Part shown: one piece after another, positions 1-7,590 of the stretch
Position numbering within the stretch: position 1 is the stretch's first letter
Layout: each line of letters starts with the position of its first letter
NCBI RefSeq assembly: GCF_029094545.1
Contig: NZ_CP117835.1
Coordinates: 972,001 to 1,036,000 of the forward strand
Direction: 5' to 3'
Source: Alkalihalophilus pseudofirmus
GTDB lineage: Bacteria; Bacillota; Bacilli; Bacillales; Bacillaceae_D
DNA: 64,000 nt
Position numbers and translations under genes: made by a program
Notes under the pieces: generated by a model
What the model saw: the letters and a program-made list of their open reading frames with translations, nothing else
Databases searched by the model: none
What the model was told of the DNA's origin: nothing

Positions 1-290
1 AATAAGCTTCTCTTATTTCCTGCACATTCCATAACGACTTCCACTGTTTTTGAGGGGTGGGCGAGCAGCTCTTCAATAGAGAAAGCAATAGGGTTTTTTA
101 CAGAGCCATTTACGGAAAGCCAGAAGTTAGCATAGTTAAAGGGCGGGTAAGAAAAATGGTTACGTTTATAAAAAAGGGAGGCTGGTGTCTGTTTATTGAA
201 AAGAAAATGTATGGGTGATTCTTGATTTTCAGGGTACAGCTTTTTCGTTGTTAGTGATGGTTTGGCGATGGGGTCGTTCTCATTTGTCAT
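1..290 (-). CDS. Molybdopterin-dependent oxidoreductase, sulfite oxidase family (5' part only)
   Basis: The minus strand opens with ATG at 290-288 behind AGGAGGGG and stays open for 96 codons to the window edge, so the 3' part is missing. The peptide carries the family's N-terminal hallmarks: FYKRNHF around residues 41-47, then NFWLSVNGSVKNP, and VVMECAGNKRS near residues 85-95. This matches the conserved ECAGN(G)R segment of the Moco-binding core, whose Cys usually coordinates molybdenum. No signal peptide is visible, so a cytoplasmic enzyme is likely. The substrate cannot be told from this fragment. Family assignment rests on motifs and is fairly secure; sulfite as the substrate is not implied. 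Confidence 0.82.
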   Translation of the reverse strand, partial: MTNENDPIAKPSLTTKKLYPENQESPIHFLFNKQTPASLFYKRNHFSYPPFNYANFWLSVNGSVKNPIAFSIEELLAHPSKTVEVVMECAGNKRSL

Positions 291-551
291 ATATTCATCC
301 CCTCCTCATAAGTGCTATGTACATCATATGGATGAAGGTCATTAAATATTCATTTATCCTGAATATGAAAGTAGGTCATTTTACTAAAAGGAGCTTACAC
401 AAGTTGATTATTCATGCCTGTGGATGCATATTCATTCAGTACGAAAGTACCCTTTTTCTGAAATTAAGAAGCATACATTTCGAATTTCGGAAGGTTCTGC
501 TATATTTGAAACCATAAATCTATAATTGTTTGGGAGAGGAAGGGCGATTCT

Positions 552-3278
552 ATGAAACTAAGAAAGATAATGATCAGCTGGCTGGCAATTGTTATGGTGC
601 TGTCAGTTGCTTATCCTGCTTCATTACCAGCTGCAGAACAGAGCACGGTAGAGGTTGATCATGTAATTGAATTAGATGTAAGTCAATCACTTTTTTCACT
701 AACAGAAACGCGTACAACAGAAGTCCGGGCGACATTTAATGAAGAGGTAGATCCTGAGCAAATTGACGTACAGTTTGGCGGGAAGGATTTATCAGAGTGG
801 CGTAAATGGACAGGTTCGTCGAATTATGATGGTGATCCATTTATTAATGTAATAGAAGGACCTGCTGTAGAAGAAGGTACAAATGAAGTGACGGCAACGA
901 TTGAATTTGGACTGCCTTTTAATCGTACAGATCTTTCTAACCGGACGATTCGAGTCCAATATCAAGATTTAATTGGAGAGTATGAACTATCACTAGTGAA
1001 TCATGCAACAGGCGAGAAGGCTGCTACCACTGTCCAGCTGAATGTATATGATGAATTCTTATTTTATGATGAATTAAAGCCTGCAATTGATCAAGTGTTT
1101 GAGGAAGCAAAGGCTGATACAGATAATACCCGCTATTTGGATTACCAAAAGGTAGGGGAGTCGGCTGAAGGTCGCGATATTCATTTTGTTGTGTTAGCAA
1201 GAGATGAAGCTGCAGTTGATACATACTTAAATGAAACGCTGCCACAAGCATTAGAAGATCCTGCGAGCTTAATAGAAAAGCTTGAAAATGGAACAATGGG
1301 AGACTATCAGCTTCCGATTTGGTTTAATAATATTCACCCTGATGAAGTAGAAGGGGTCGATGCACAAGTTGAACTATTGAAGAAGTTTGCACTAGAAGAG
1401 GAAGTTACGTTTACAAATACAGATGAGGATGGAAACGAAGTACCTGTTTCATTAAATATGGACGAGGTTCTTAATGATGTAATCTTCTTATATATGTTCA
1501 CAAGCAACCCAGACGGCCGTGTGGCTAACACGCGTGCAAACGCTGAAGGGTTTGACTTGAACAGAGATAATGCGTATCAAACACAAGTAGAGACCCAGCA
1601 GGTAAATGAATTGATCTCAACTTGGACGCCGCTGTCCTTTGTTGATATGCATGGCTATGTAAATGGCTTTTTAATTGAGCCAGGTACACCGCCGCATAAC
1701 CCTAACTTTGAATATGATTTATTAATTCATAATATGATGGACCAAGCACATGCAATGGGGCGTGCGGGTGTTGGGAATTCAAATTTAACAGATTACTTCA
1801 TTGCCCAGCTTGAATGGGAAGACGGCTGGGACGATATGACCCCTGCCTACACTGCGATCTATGCTATGCTTCATGGCTCGCTTGGCCACACAATTGAAGT
1901 GCCGACATTAAGCCAGGATTCATTGCATGCTATGGTAGGTGTTGGACTTGGTTCCACATACTTTGTGACAGAGAATAAGGACGAGCTTTTTAAACAGCAG
2001 CTTGAAATCTTTAAACGAGGAGTTAACGGTGAAGATAATCGAGCTGTGGATGAGTATTTTGTTAATGCAGACGGTGAAGAAATAGGACGCGTCCGCCATG
2101 GGCATGACAGCTTCTTCCCAGATTATTATGTAATTCCGACAGATAAGGAGCACCAGAAAAACGTATTAGAAGCACATAAAATGGCTGAATACTTGCTTCG
2201 TAATGGTGTGAAAGTAGAAGAAACAACACGCCCTGTAGATCTACAAGGGGAAACATATCCTAAAGGAACATTTGTTATCCCAATGAACCAAGCTAAAAGA
2301 GGACTCGCTAATGCAGTGCTCTATCAAGGAGATAATGTTTCAGACTGGAATGCGATGTATGATCCGGTAGTAGTGAACTTCCCTGCCCTTCGTGGTTTCG
2401 ATCAGCTGGAGATTAGAGAAGCAGGAGCTTTCAAAGGATTAACTCAAGAAATGGCTGAAGTTAACTTGCCAACTGGTGAATTGAGGGGCAATGCACCTAA
2501 GCAAGTGGTTAGATCAACTTCAAATGATACGGTAAAACTTATTAATGCCCTCCTAAATGACGGTAAAAAGGTTGAAGTGGCAGTTGAGAGTAAAGGAAAT
2601 ATCTCTCGCGGTGATTACATTATTTCTACTCAGGATCTACGAAGCTATGAATCTACCTTCTATTTTGAAGCTCACCCAGCTGGTAACGGTAAGGGAGTGG
2701 AGACAGAGCAGGTTGTTCAGCCAAAAGTTGCAGCTACAGGTTCAAGCCAGTTGAATTTCTCTATAAGACAATTAGGGTTTACACTAGTTAAACCTGAAAA
2801 TGCAGATGTCATTGTTAGTGATGCTCGTAATTTTAATGCTCAACAGGCTGAAGGAAAAGCCTTCATCGGGATTGGTGGCAGTGCATTAAGGTCTGTATAT
2901 GATAGTGGAGTGTTAGAAGGATTCAAATACGTGCAAACAAGAGGTACTCATGAAGGGCTTGTCAAAGCAAACGTGAATCCGCATAAGTTGACTGCAGGAT
3001 ATAATGCCAATGAACTTCTTTATGTAACGACAGGGTCATATATAACCGAAGTTCCTGAAAGTGCAGAAGTGCTGCTAACTTTTAGTGACGCTGAAGATTT
3101 CTATGTGTCAGGTTGGTGGCCTGGACATGCGGGAGCAAAAGGACAAACAATGGCCTTTACCTCAGAGGTCAATGGAACCGCTTATACATTATTTGCAAAT
3201 GACCTGGCGTTCAGAGCACATACTGAACACAGTTACCGACTGTTAGCGAATAGTATTTTTGATGCATCATCTAATTAA
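552..3278 (+). CDS. Secreted M14-family zinc carboxypeptidase-like protein
   Basis: 908 aa with a Sec signal peptide (residues 1-28, cleavage near PAAEQ), so exported. After about 165 residues of beta-rich N-terminal region comes an M14 peptidase domain (about 170-500). Zinc ligands are visible as H262-P-D-E265 and H367 (DMHG), the substrate-binding pair as N337-R338 (DLNRD), and the catalytic Glu as E449 in HTIEVP. The remaining 400 residues form an uncharacterised C-terminal extension, making the protein far longer than classical carboxypeptidases (about 300 aa). No cell-wall anchor is seen, so it is probably released. It should hydrolyse C-terminal residues from peptides outside the cell. 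Start ATG follows GAGAGGAAGG. Transcribed alone, with a terminator directly after the stop. Confidence 0.85.
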   Translation: MKLRKIMISWLAIVMVLSVAYPASLPAAEQSTVEVDHVIELDVSQSLFSLTETRTTEVRATFNEEVDPEQIDVQFGGKDLSEWRKWTGSSNYDGDPFINVIEGPAVEEGTNEVTATIEFGLPFNRTDLSNRTIRVQYQDLIGEYELSLVNHATGEKAATTVQLNVYDEFLFYDELKPAIDQVFEEAKADTDNTRYLDYQKVGESAEGRDIHFVVLARDEAAVDTYLNETLPQALEDPASLIEKLENGTMGDYQLPIWFNNIHPDEVEGVDAQVELLKKFALEEEVTFTNTDEDGNEVPVSLNMDEVLNDVIFLYMFTSNPDGRVANTRANAEGFDLNRDNAYQTQVETQQVNELISTWTPLSFVDMHGYVNGFLIEPGTPPHNPNFEYDLLIHNMMDQAHAMGRAGVGNSNLTDYFIAQLEWEDGWDDMTPAYTAIYAMLHGSLGHTIEVPTLSQDSLHAMVGVGLGSTYFVTENKDELFKQQLEIFKRGVNGEDNRAVDEYFVNADGEEIGRVRHGHDSFFPDYYVIPTDKEHQKNVLEAHKMAEYLLRNGVKVEETTRPVDLQGETYPKGTFVIPMNQAKRGLANAVLYQGDNVSDWNAMYDPVVVNFPALRGFDQLEIREAGAFKGLTQEMAEVNLPTGELRGNAPKQVVRSTSNDTVKLINALLNDGKKVEVAVESKGNISRGDYIISTQDLRSYESTFYFEAHPAGNGKGVETEQVVQPKVAATGSSQLNFSIRQLGFTLVKPENADVIVSDARNFNAQQAEGKAFIGIGGSALRSVYDSGVLEGFKYVQTRGTHEGLVKANVNPHKLTAGYNANELLYVTTGSYITEVPESAEVLLTFSDAEDFYVSGWWPGHAGAKGQTMAFTSEVNGTAYTLFANDLAFRAHTEHSYRLLANSIFDASSN

Positions 3279-3282
3279 CATC

Positions 3283-3320
3283 AAAAACTCACTGGAATGA
3301 ACATCTCCAGTGAGTTTTTT
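3283..3320 (+). terminator. Rho-independent terminator after the M14 peptidase gene
   Basis: AAACTCACTGGA pairs with TCCAGTGAGTTT across a 9-base loop and is followed by a T run. It begins a few bases after the stop codon. Confidence 0.9.
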
Positions 3321-3359
3321 TGCAAAAAAAACAAGCAGGGAATCATCTCTACTTGTCAT

Positions 3360-3539
3360 TTATTTATATTCTTCTACGTACCAATGATGGCTTGGTTCTG
3401 TGTTGGAATTAAGTTTCTGGGCAAAAAGCTCTGCTTCTGTGACATCTTTGAAAATCTTTTCTTTGGTGCTGCTAGAATCTTTTAAAGCTTCTAACTTATT
3501 TTCTGTACCTATACCTGTACCTCTTACTAGCTTGAACAA
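3360..3539 (-). CDS. Small hypothetical protein (TTG start)
   Basis: A 59-codon reading frame from TTG at 3539 to the stop at 3360, preceded by AGAGGAG at 8-base spacing. The frame stays open upstream to ATG at 3620, but that ATG has no recognisable ribosome binding site, so TTG is preferred. The product is charged and mostly helical (a stretch rich in K, E and D in the middle, ending HHWYVEEYK), with no signal peptide or membrane segment. I do not recognise a family. It lies between convergent and divergent neighbours without an obvious operon. Coding status is plausible but not certain. Confidence 0.4.
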   Translation of the reverse strand: MFKLVRGTGIGTENKLEALKDSSSTKEKIFKDVTEAELFAQKLNSNTEPSHHWYVEEYK

Positions 3540-3657
3540 GTGATCAACTCCTCTCACTAATTCAGCTGTTTTTATAAGCTGTACAATGATTGTCGCATAC
3601 ATTCCAACAAGATGATACATTTATTGCTAAAAAGTTTCGGATCCTGTCTGAAAAGGG

Positions 3658-4278
3658 TTAAAACGTCCCTAAACGGTCGAAAGGGTAGAACCTTGCTATG
3701 ACTTTTCCCGTCACATGATCAATCGGAACAGGACCAATCTCCCGGCTGTCAGTACTTCTGTTTCGATTATCCCCCATTACAAACACATGATCATCAGGAA
3801 CTGTCACCTCAGTGAAGTCATGATAGATCGATTCATAAATATATTCTTCCTCTAAGCGAACACCATTTTTATATACAAAGCCGCCTTCTATGGCAATGCG
3901 ATCGCCAGGTTCGCCAATGACCCGTTTCACCCAATTATGGCGAGAATCTTCTTGTCGATCAATAAAAGCGGCAAGCATTGGACTTTCTGCAAATGAATCC
4001 ATTAATGTTCGCTCATCATCTATCCGGCTGTCTACAATTACAATTTCTCCTGCTTTAGGAGACTTTCCGAGAAGGTAAGGAGTCTTAAAAGCAAAAACCC
4101 GGTCACCAGCTTTTTGCTGATCATAATGATCCAAGCCTTCTAATGTAGGTTCCATCGAGCTCCCATCTACTGTAAAGGGCTGGATAACAAAAACGCTAAG
4201 AGCAACAGCTAAGACCAAGGCAAGCACAATGGCTTTTGTCCAGCTCATTATTTCATAAATGAATTTTTTTACAAACAT
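3658..4278 (-). CDS. lepB: Signal peptidase I (SipS/LepB type)
   Basis: 206 aa type I signal peptidase with one N-terminal transmembrane anchor (about 15-35) and an extracytoplasmic catalytic domain. It removes signal peptides from secreted preproteins such as the M14 and M28 peptidases nearby. The Ser-Lys dyad is visible: S41 in the SSMEPTL motif and K118 in NWVKRVIGEPGD. Box E appears as GDNRNRSTDSR (169-179). Length and single membrane span fit Bacillus paralogues of the SipS/SipT type rather than the two-span proteobacterial LepB. The start follows AAAGGATG. Bacillaceae usually carry several paralogues, so the exact orthology (sipS, T, U, V) is not decided. Confidence 0.95.
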   Translation of the reverse strand: MFVKKFIYEIMSWTKAIVLALVLAVALSVFVIQPFTVDGSSMEPTLEGLDHYDQQKAGDRVFAFKTPYLLGKSPKAGEIVIVDSRIDDERTLMDSFAESPMLAAFIDRQEDSRHNWVKRVIGEPGDRIAIEGGFVYKNGVRLEEEYIYESIYHDFTEVTVPDDHVFVMGDNRNRSTDSREIGPVPIDHVTGKVIARFYPFDRLGTF

Positions 4279-4379
4279 TCGATATCAACATCCTTTAATA
4301 AATGTTCTCTCTCTATTGTAATCGAACGACTATATTTTGTCAGTTTAATTGTGATAAGGTTATCAATGGAGGGGTAGTA

Positions 4380-4550
4380 ATGAATCGTAACTATATTTCA
4401 ATTTTATTTTTTTTAGCAGCCTTTACAGCAGTAGTAATGGCTGGCACAACTGCTGTTGCAGGCGATTTAAGTTTAGTGGCGTTGACGGTGATTGCCTCAA
4501 TCTCTGCAGTGATTGGTGGAATCATTGGTTATTATTTATTTATAAAGTAG
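4380..4550 (+). CDS. Small two-span membrane protein
   Basis: 56 aa. ATG at 4380 follows GGAGGGGTAGTA, which fixes the start; the longer open frame upstream lacks a ribosome binding site. Two hydrophobic helices (about 5-25 and 33-54) with a short loop and a C-terminal lysine make a hairpin membrane protein. It resembles the short DUF5325/YlaF-type proteins of Bacillus only in size and layout, so I give no function. It is followed after 20 bases by another small membrane gene in the same direction, probably one transcript ending at the terminator at 4884. Confidence 0.65.
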   Translation: MNRNYISILFFLAAFTAVVMAGTTAVAGDLSLVALTVIASISAVIGGIIGYYLFIK

Positions 4551-4570
4551 GGCATTTGGGAGGAACTTAA

Positions 4571-4828
4571 ATGGAATTACTTTTGACATTATTAGTTATA
4601 AGCGGAATTATATATTCTGTTTTCTTTATACAGAAGAAGAGAAGAGAGCATCACATTACAGGCTGGAAATCACTCATCACCTCTGTCTGTTTTATCAGTA
4701 TTGCTTTAATTAATGCAGGAGCGAATCTATTTGGCATGCTGGGACTGATCAGCTGGGGATTAACTATCTTCCTCTTGTTAATGGGAGCGTATTTTACAAA
4801 GTATCTGCCAGTACCTCAAGAAAGGTGA
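4571..4828 (+). CDS. Small membrane protein, YtpI-like layout
   Basis: 85 aa with ribosome binding site GGGAGGAA ahead of ATG 4571. Three hydrophobic segments are seen (about 2-20, 35-55, 58-76) separated by a basic loop (QKKRREHH), ending YLPVPQER. Size and topology recall Bacillus YtpI-type proteins, but the resemblance is weak. It is the second gene of a two-gene unit and its function is unknown. Confidence 0.6.
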   Translation: MELLLTLLVISGIIYSVFFIQKKRREHHITGWKSLITSVCFISIALINAGANLFGMLGLISWGLTIFLLLMGAYFTKYLPVPQER

Positions 4829-4883
4829 AGGAACAATGAGGAAGAAAAATATGACTTCTAGATCTACTAGAGTATCATGAGTA

Positions 4884-4920
4884 AAAAAAGACAGTGCCTG
4901 TTAAAAGGCACTGTCTTTTA
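4884..4920. terminator. Bidirectional terminator
   Basis: A 12-bp stem AAAGACAGTGCC/GGCACTGTCTTT with A-rich and T-rich flanks can stop transcription from both sides. It serves the small membrane genes on the plus strand and the diguanylate cyclase gene on the minus strand, whose stop codon lies inside it. Confidence 0.9.
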
Positions 4921-6462
4921 GGCTGTCTTGTATTGATTACGCCCTTGATCTTTAGCCTTATACAAGGCTGCATCTACTCGGTTAAGAAATTGATCAATCT
5001 CTCCTTCATATGAATCACAGTAAAAACCGATTCCTGCAGAAAAGGTAATTACTCTGCCAGCAGGTGAAATGGTATCTTGCAAGAAATCTTTTAAACGCTT
5101 TGCTACATCTATGGCATCTTGTGTTCCGGTTTCAGGGAGGATGATCATAAATTCTTCCCCGCCAAATCTCCCGCAGACGTCTTTCTCTCTAGTAATTCTT
5201 TGCATTGCTTCTGCAAAAAAGACAAGGGTTTCATCTCCTGTTTTGTGGCCAAGTGTATCATTGACTGTTTTAAAGTGATCAATATCAATTAAAATAATTG
5301 AAAAATGCATTTGTTCTTGTAAAGCCTGAAGGGTCTTAATAAGAGCCCGGCGGTTTGCAAGACCTGTAAGCGGGTCTGTTAATGCTTCTTTTGTGGCAGA
5401 TTGGAGTTGAGACTCCTGGTTTTGAGTATAGTCTTTAAATGTTTGATTTAGCTGTTCGGCTTCAAAATACCAGGTTGGAATTTTTGTTTCATTTACTGTA
5501 CTTTTATTCTCTTTTAACTTATAGGTTTGCATAGCTAACTGCTGGAGCGGATAAGCAATTCGATTGGCAAACATACGAGCGAGAAGGAAAGTGAGTAGAA
5601 CAAATGGAATAGAATAGAACATCATTTTCTTAATTGTTCCTAACACTGGTTCCATAATAACCTCATATGGAGTTTGTGATACGATCCCCCAATTGCTCGA
5701 AGGGATATGTGTATATCCGGCTAACATATCAATTTCTTTAGTGTTTGTGACTTTCATCGCACCGCTTTCACCATTCATAAGCTTCTTAACCACCGGGTTT
5801 TCACTAACGACCTCTCCAATCCTATTGCGATCTGCGTGATAAATAATTGAACCATGCTGATCGACAACATAAACATAGGATCCATCCTGTGAAAAGTGTT
5901 CACCAAGAACTGTTTCAATGATATTGTAATCTTGTAAGTAAATCACTCCAGCAAGCAGCCCATAATAATTGCCTTCGTGATCTTGAAGCGGGCTTGAAAT
6001 AAGTAGAATTTTTTGCCCAACAACCCCGTCATATAAATCTGATATAAGAGTTTCTTTTTTTTCGAGTGCTTCGGTAATTCCCACAGAATGAACATGAAAA
6101 CCTATAACATTTAATGCAGGAGCTGACGTCAAAATTTTAGCTTCTTCATTAATAACAGCTATCGAATTAAAATAATTGCTGCTTCTTAAATATTGATAAA
6201 GGGCTGTTGTTAAGCCTTCTTCGTTATTAAGTAAAGGCACAAGATCAATCGCCCTTAATGATAAACTCTCTTTCATTGATTCAAAGGATTGATCGGTAAT
6301 TTGAGCTAGTTTTTCAGAGTAAACTTTATTAATTTCTAAAGTTTGATTTATTGCATTCTCTTTGGTTACAAAGTAACTTACCAATAATGTGCTGCTAAGT
6401 AGTCCGAACATGGTTAAACATACAAGTGTCAATATCCAAAAACGTAAACTTTTTTTCAACAT
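4918..6462 (-). CDS. Membrane diguanylate cyclase with extracellular Cache-type sensor
   Basis: 514 aa. A transmembrane helix (about 10-32) leads into an external region of about 240 residues with the pattern of a double Cache ligand-binding domain. A second helix (about 278-300) is followed by a short HAMP-like/coiled linker and a GGDEF domain (about 350-514). The active site reads GGEEF at 434-438, and a product-inhibition I-site RxxD (R425-E-K-D428) sits exactly five residues upstream. It should therefore make cyclic di-GMP from two GTP and be feedback-inhibited. ALTDPLTGLANRR and IDIDHFKTVND are the usual flanking motifs. No EAL domain is present. It is transcribed alone; the ligand sensed is unknown. 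Confidence 0.93.
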   Translation of the reverse strand: MLKKSLRFWILTLVCLTMFGLLSSTLLVSYFVTKENAINQTLEINKVYSEKLAQITDQSFESMKESLSLRAIDLVPLLNNEEGLTTALYQYLRSSNYFNSIAVINEEAKILTSAPALNVIGFHVHSVGITEALEKKETLISDLYDGVVGQKILLISSPLQDHEGNYYGLLAGVIYLQDYNIIETVLGEHFSQDGSYVYVVDQHGSIIYHADRNRIGEVVSENPVVKKLMNGESGAMKVTNTKEIDMLAGYTHIPSSNWGIVSQTPYEVIMEPVLGTIKKMMFYSIPFVLLTFLLARMFANRIAYPLQQLAMQTYKLKENKSTVNETKIPTWYFEAEQLNQTFKDYTQNQESQLQSATKEALTDPLTGLANRRALIKTLQALQEQMHFSIILIDIDHFKTVNDTLGHKTGDETLVFFAEAMQRITREKDVCGRFGGEEFMIILPETGTQDAIDVAKRLKDFLQDTISPAGRVITFSAGIGFYCDSYEGEIDQFLNRVDAALYKAKDQGRNQYKTA

Positions 6463-6693
6463 AAATGCCTCTCAAATTTAAAAATACGTTCAAATAAAAT
6501 GATGATCATTGTCTTATGTCTTGTCACCTATAACGTATCATGATTCTGATTATATTCCTACCATAAATTTGAAGGTTTTTAGGGAGATGCTAAGAGGGGA
6601 TGACAGGTTATATTACGGTTTTTAGCTCCTTACATATAACGGTATTTATAAAAGTGTATCAGAGCATACTGTTCTTAGCGTTGGTGTGGAGGT

Positions 6694-6999
6694 ATGACTA
6701 TGAGATCTAGTAAGCAAATAAGGCTAACGACAGCAGAAATGGCTTATTTATGGGCACAATATGTAAGTGATAGTGCAAGCAGATGTATGCTGCTTTACTT
6801 TATGGAAGTAGTAGAAGACAAGGAAGTCAAGGATGGATTTAGGAGCAATGTATAACAAAGTGCTTATGGATGTACAGTTATATGATGTACAGTTATATGC
6901 AGAAGACGGGGGAAATTTAATGATTTAAAAAAATGGTTAGAGCAGCCTCCTCTAGCATTTGATCGGAAAGACCTAGCAGATGAGAACAAACGATCCTAG
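6694..6999 (+). pseudogene. Decayed DUF3231 gene remnant
   Basis: The frame from ATG 6694 encodes SKQIRLTTAEMAYLWAQY and SDSASRCMLLYFMEVVED, which match the start of DUF3231 proteins, then hits a stop at 6853-6855. Downstream the family pattern resumes in another frame (LMDVQLY...AEDGGNLMI) and again after a further shift (KKWLEQPPLAFDRKDLADENKR, stop at 6997). A 15-base unit GATGTACAGTTATAT is duplicated in tandem at 6869-6898. Frameshifts, an apparent internal deletion and the duplication show a dead gene. DUF3231 proteins are common in spore-formers; their role is unknown. Confidence 0.75.
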
Positions 7000-7016
7000 T
7001 AATAAGAACATCTGTT

Positions 7017-7025
7017 TGGTATAAT
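7017..7025 (+). promoter_or_regulatory. Extended -10 promoter of the toxin mRNA
   Basis: TGG immediately followed by a perfect TATAAT gives an extended -10 element. The -35 region is poor, as is common for extended -10 promoters. Predicted transcription start is about 7032, right at the 5' pairing element described under the toxin. Confidence 0.65.
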
Positions 7026-7087
7026 AAGGTTAGCAACTGCTAGCAAGGTAGCGGCTGAACTCCCGTAGAGAGGGGGTGAGGCTTATT

Positions 7088-7195
7088 TTGACGATCTATG
7101 AGGCGTTAAGTTTACTGGCCCAATTCTCAAGCATCTTACTTGCTGTGTTAGCACTTACGGTCAGTATCATTGTGAGTCAGCACAAAAAGAAATAG
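7088..7195 (+). CDS. Putative holin-like type I toxin peptide
   Basis: 35 codons from TTG 7088 after the Shine-Dalgarno run GGGGGTGAGG. The peptide begins MTIYEALSLLAQF, has one hydrophobic helix (about 8-29) and ends in a basic QHKKK tail. This fits the 'putative holin-like toxin' family of Firmicutes, membrane peptides made from type I toxin-antitoxin loci. The mRNA shows matching control features. A hairpin (7059-7064 with 7072-7077) covers the Shine-Dalgarno. The extreme 5' end (7031-7041) is perfectly complementary over 11 bases to 7268-7278 just before the terminator, as in toxin mRNAs kept silent by 5'-3' pairing. A convergent antisense RNA overlaps its 3' part. Confidence 0.75.
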   Translation: MTIYEALSLLAQFSSILLAVLALTVSIIVSQHKKK

Positions 7196-7338
7196 CTACC
7201 CTGCCGCCAAGTAAGGTGAGCTATTTCAAAACAGCAATATCCAATTGGTCAGCTGCGTATTGCAGCAAGCAGTTGCTAGGACTGAGTGCATTTGCACTCG
7301 GTCTTATTTAGGTTGGTTTGTTTTTTCATTTCTATTTC
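7183..7338 (-). ncRNA. Predicted antisense antitoxin RNA
   Basis: On the minus strand a perfect TATAAT (7351-7346) with a weak TTGCTT -35 18 bases upstream predicts a start near 7338. Leftward transcription meets the stem-loop at 7227-7189 (GAAATAGCTCACC with GGTAGCTATTTC) followed by CTTTTTGTG, a good intrinsic terminator. The RNA of about 155 nt would pair with the 3' untranslated part of the toxin mRNA and its stop codon, as in bsrG/SR4-type systems. Promoter and terminator are seen in the sequence; the RNA itself is inference. Confidence 0.6.
7280..7310 (+). terminator. Terminator of the toxin mRNA
   Basis: Stem GACTGAGTGC/GCACTCGGTC with an ATTT loop (one G-T wobble), followed by TTATTTA. 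It lies inside the predicted antisense transcript and directly after the 3' pairing element. Confidence 0.75.
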
Positions 7339-7345
7339 TATTTCT

Positions 7346-7375
7346 ATTATACATGAGGGACAAGGGGTTAAGCAA
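7346..7375 (-). promoter_or_regulatory. Promoter of the antisense RNA
   Basis: Minus-strand TTGCTT (7375-7370), 18-base spacer, TATAAT (7351-7346). The -10 is perfect and the -35 matches only the TTG part. Confidence 0.5.
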
Positions 7376-7529
7376 AGGGAAATGCACAATGAAAATAAGT
7401 GAATTTATATGAATAATAATGTGGTCAAACATTACAAAATATGGGTCTTTTTTATTCTAGGTTAATTAGCGATACGAAATAAAGTGGTCCTAGTACCTAT
7501 GAACTTTAAGGTATATATTCCCTTATGTA

Positions 7530-7567
7530 ATAGTCTGAAATATTGTACGATTCAGAATGTAGACTAT
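7530..7567. promoter_or_regulatory. Interrupted inverted repeat upstream of the M28 peptidase
   Basis: ATAGTCT at 7530-7536 is repeated inverted as AGACTAT at 7561-7567, ending just ahead of the ribosome binding site of the aminopeptidase gene. It may be an operator or an mRNA leader hairpin. No T run follows, so it is not a terminator. Confidence 0.3.
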
Positions 7568-7590
7568 TACTTTATTGGAGGGAACTGTAA

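Noticed and set aside
215-517. 100-codon open frame on the plus strand before the M14 gene
   Set aside because: It overlaps the start of the minus-strand sulfite-oxidase-like gene, has no ribosome binding site and gives a low-complexity, Cys/His-scattered product.
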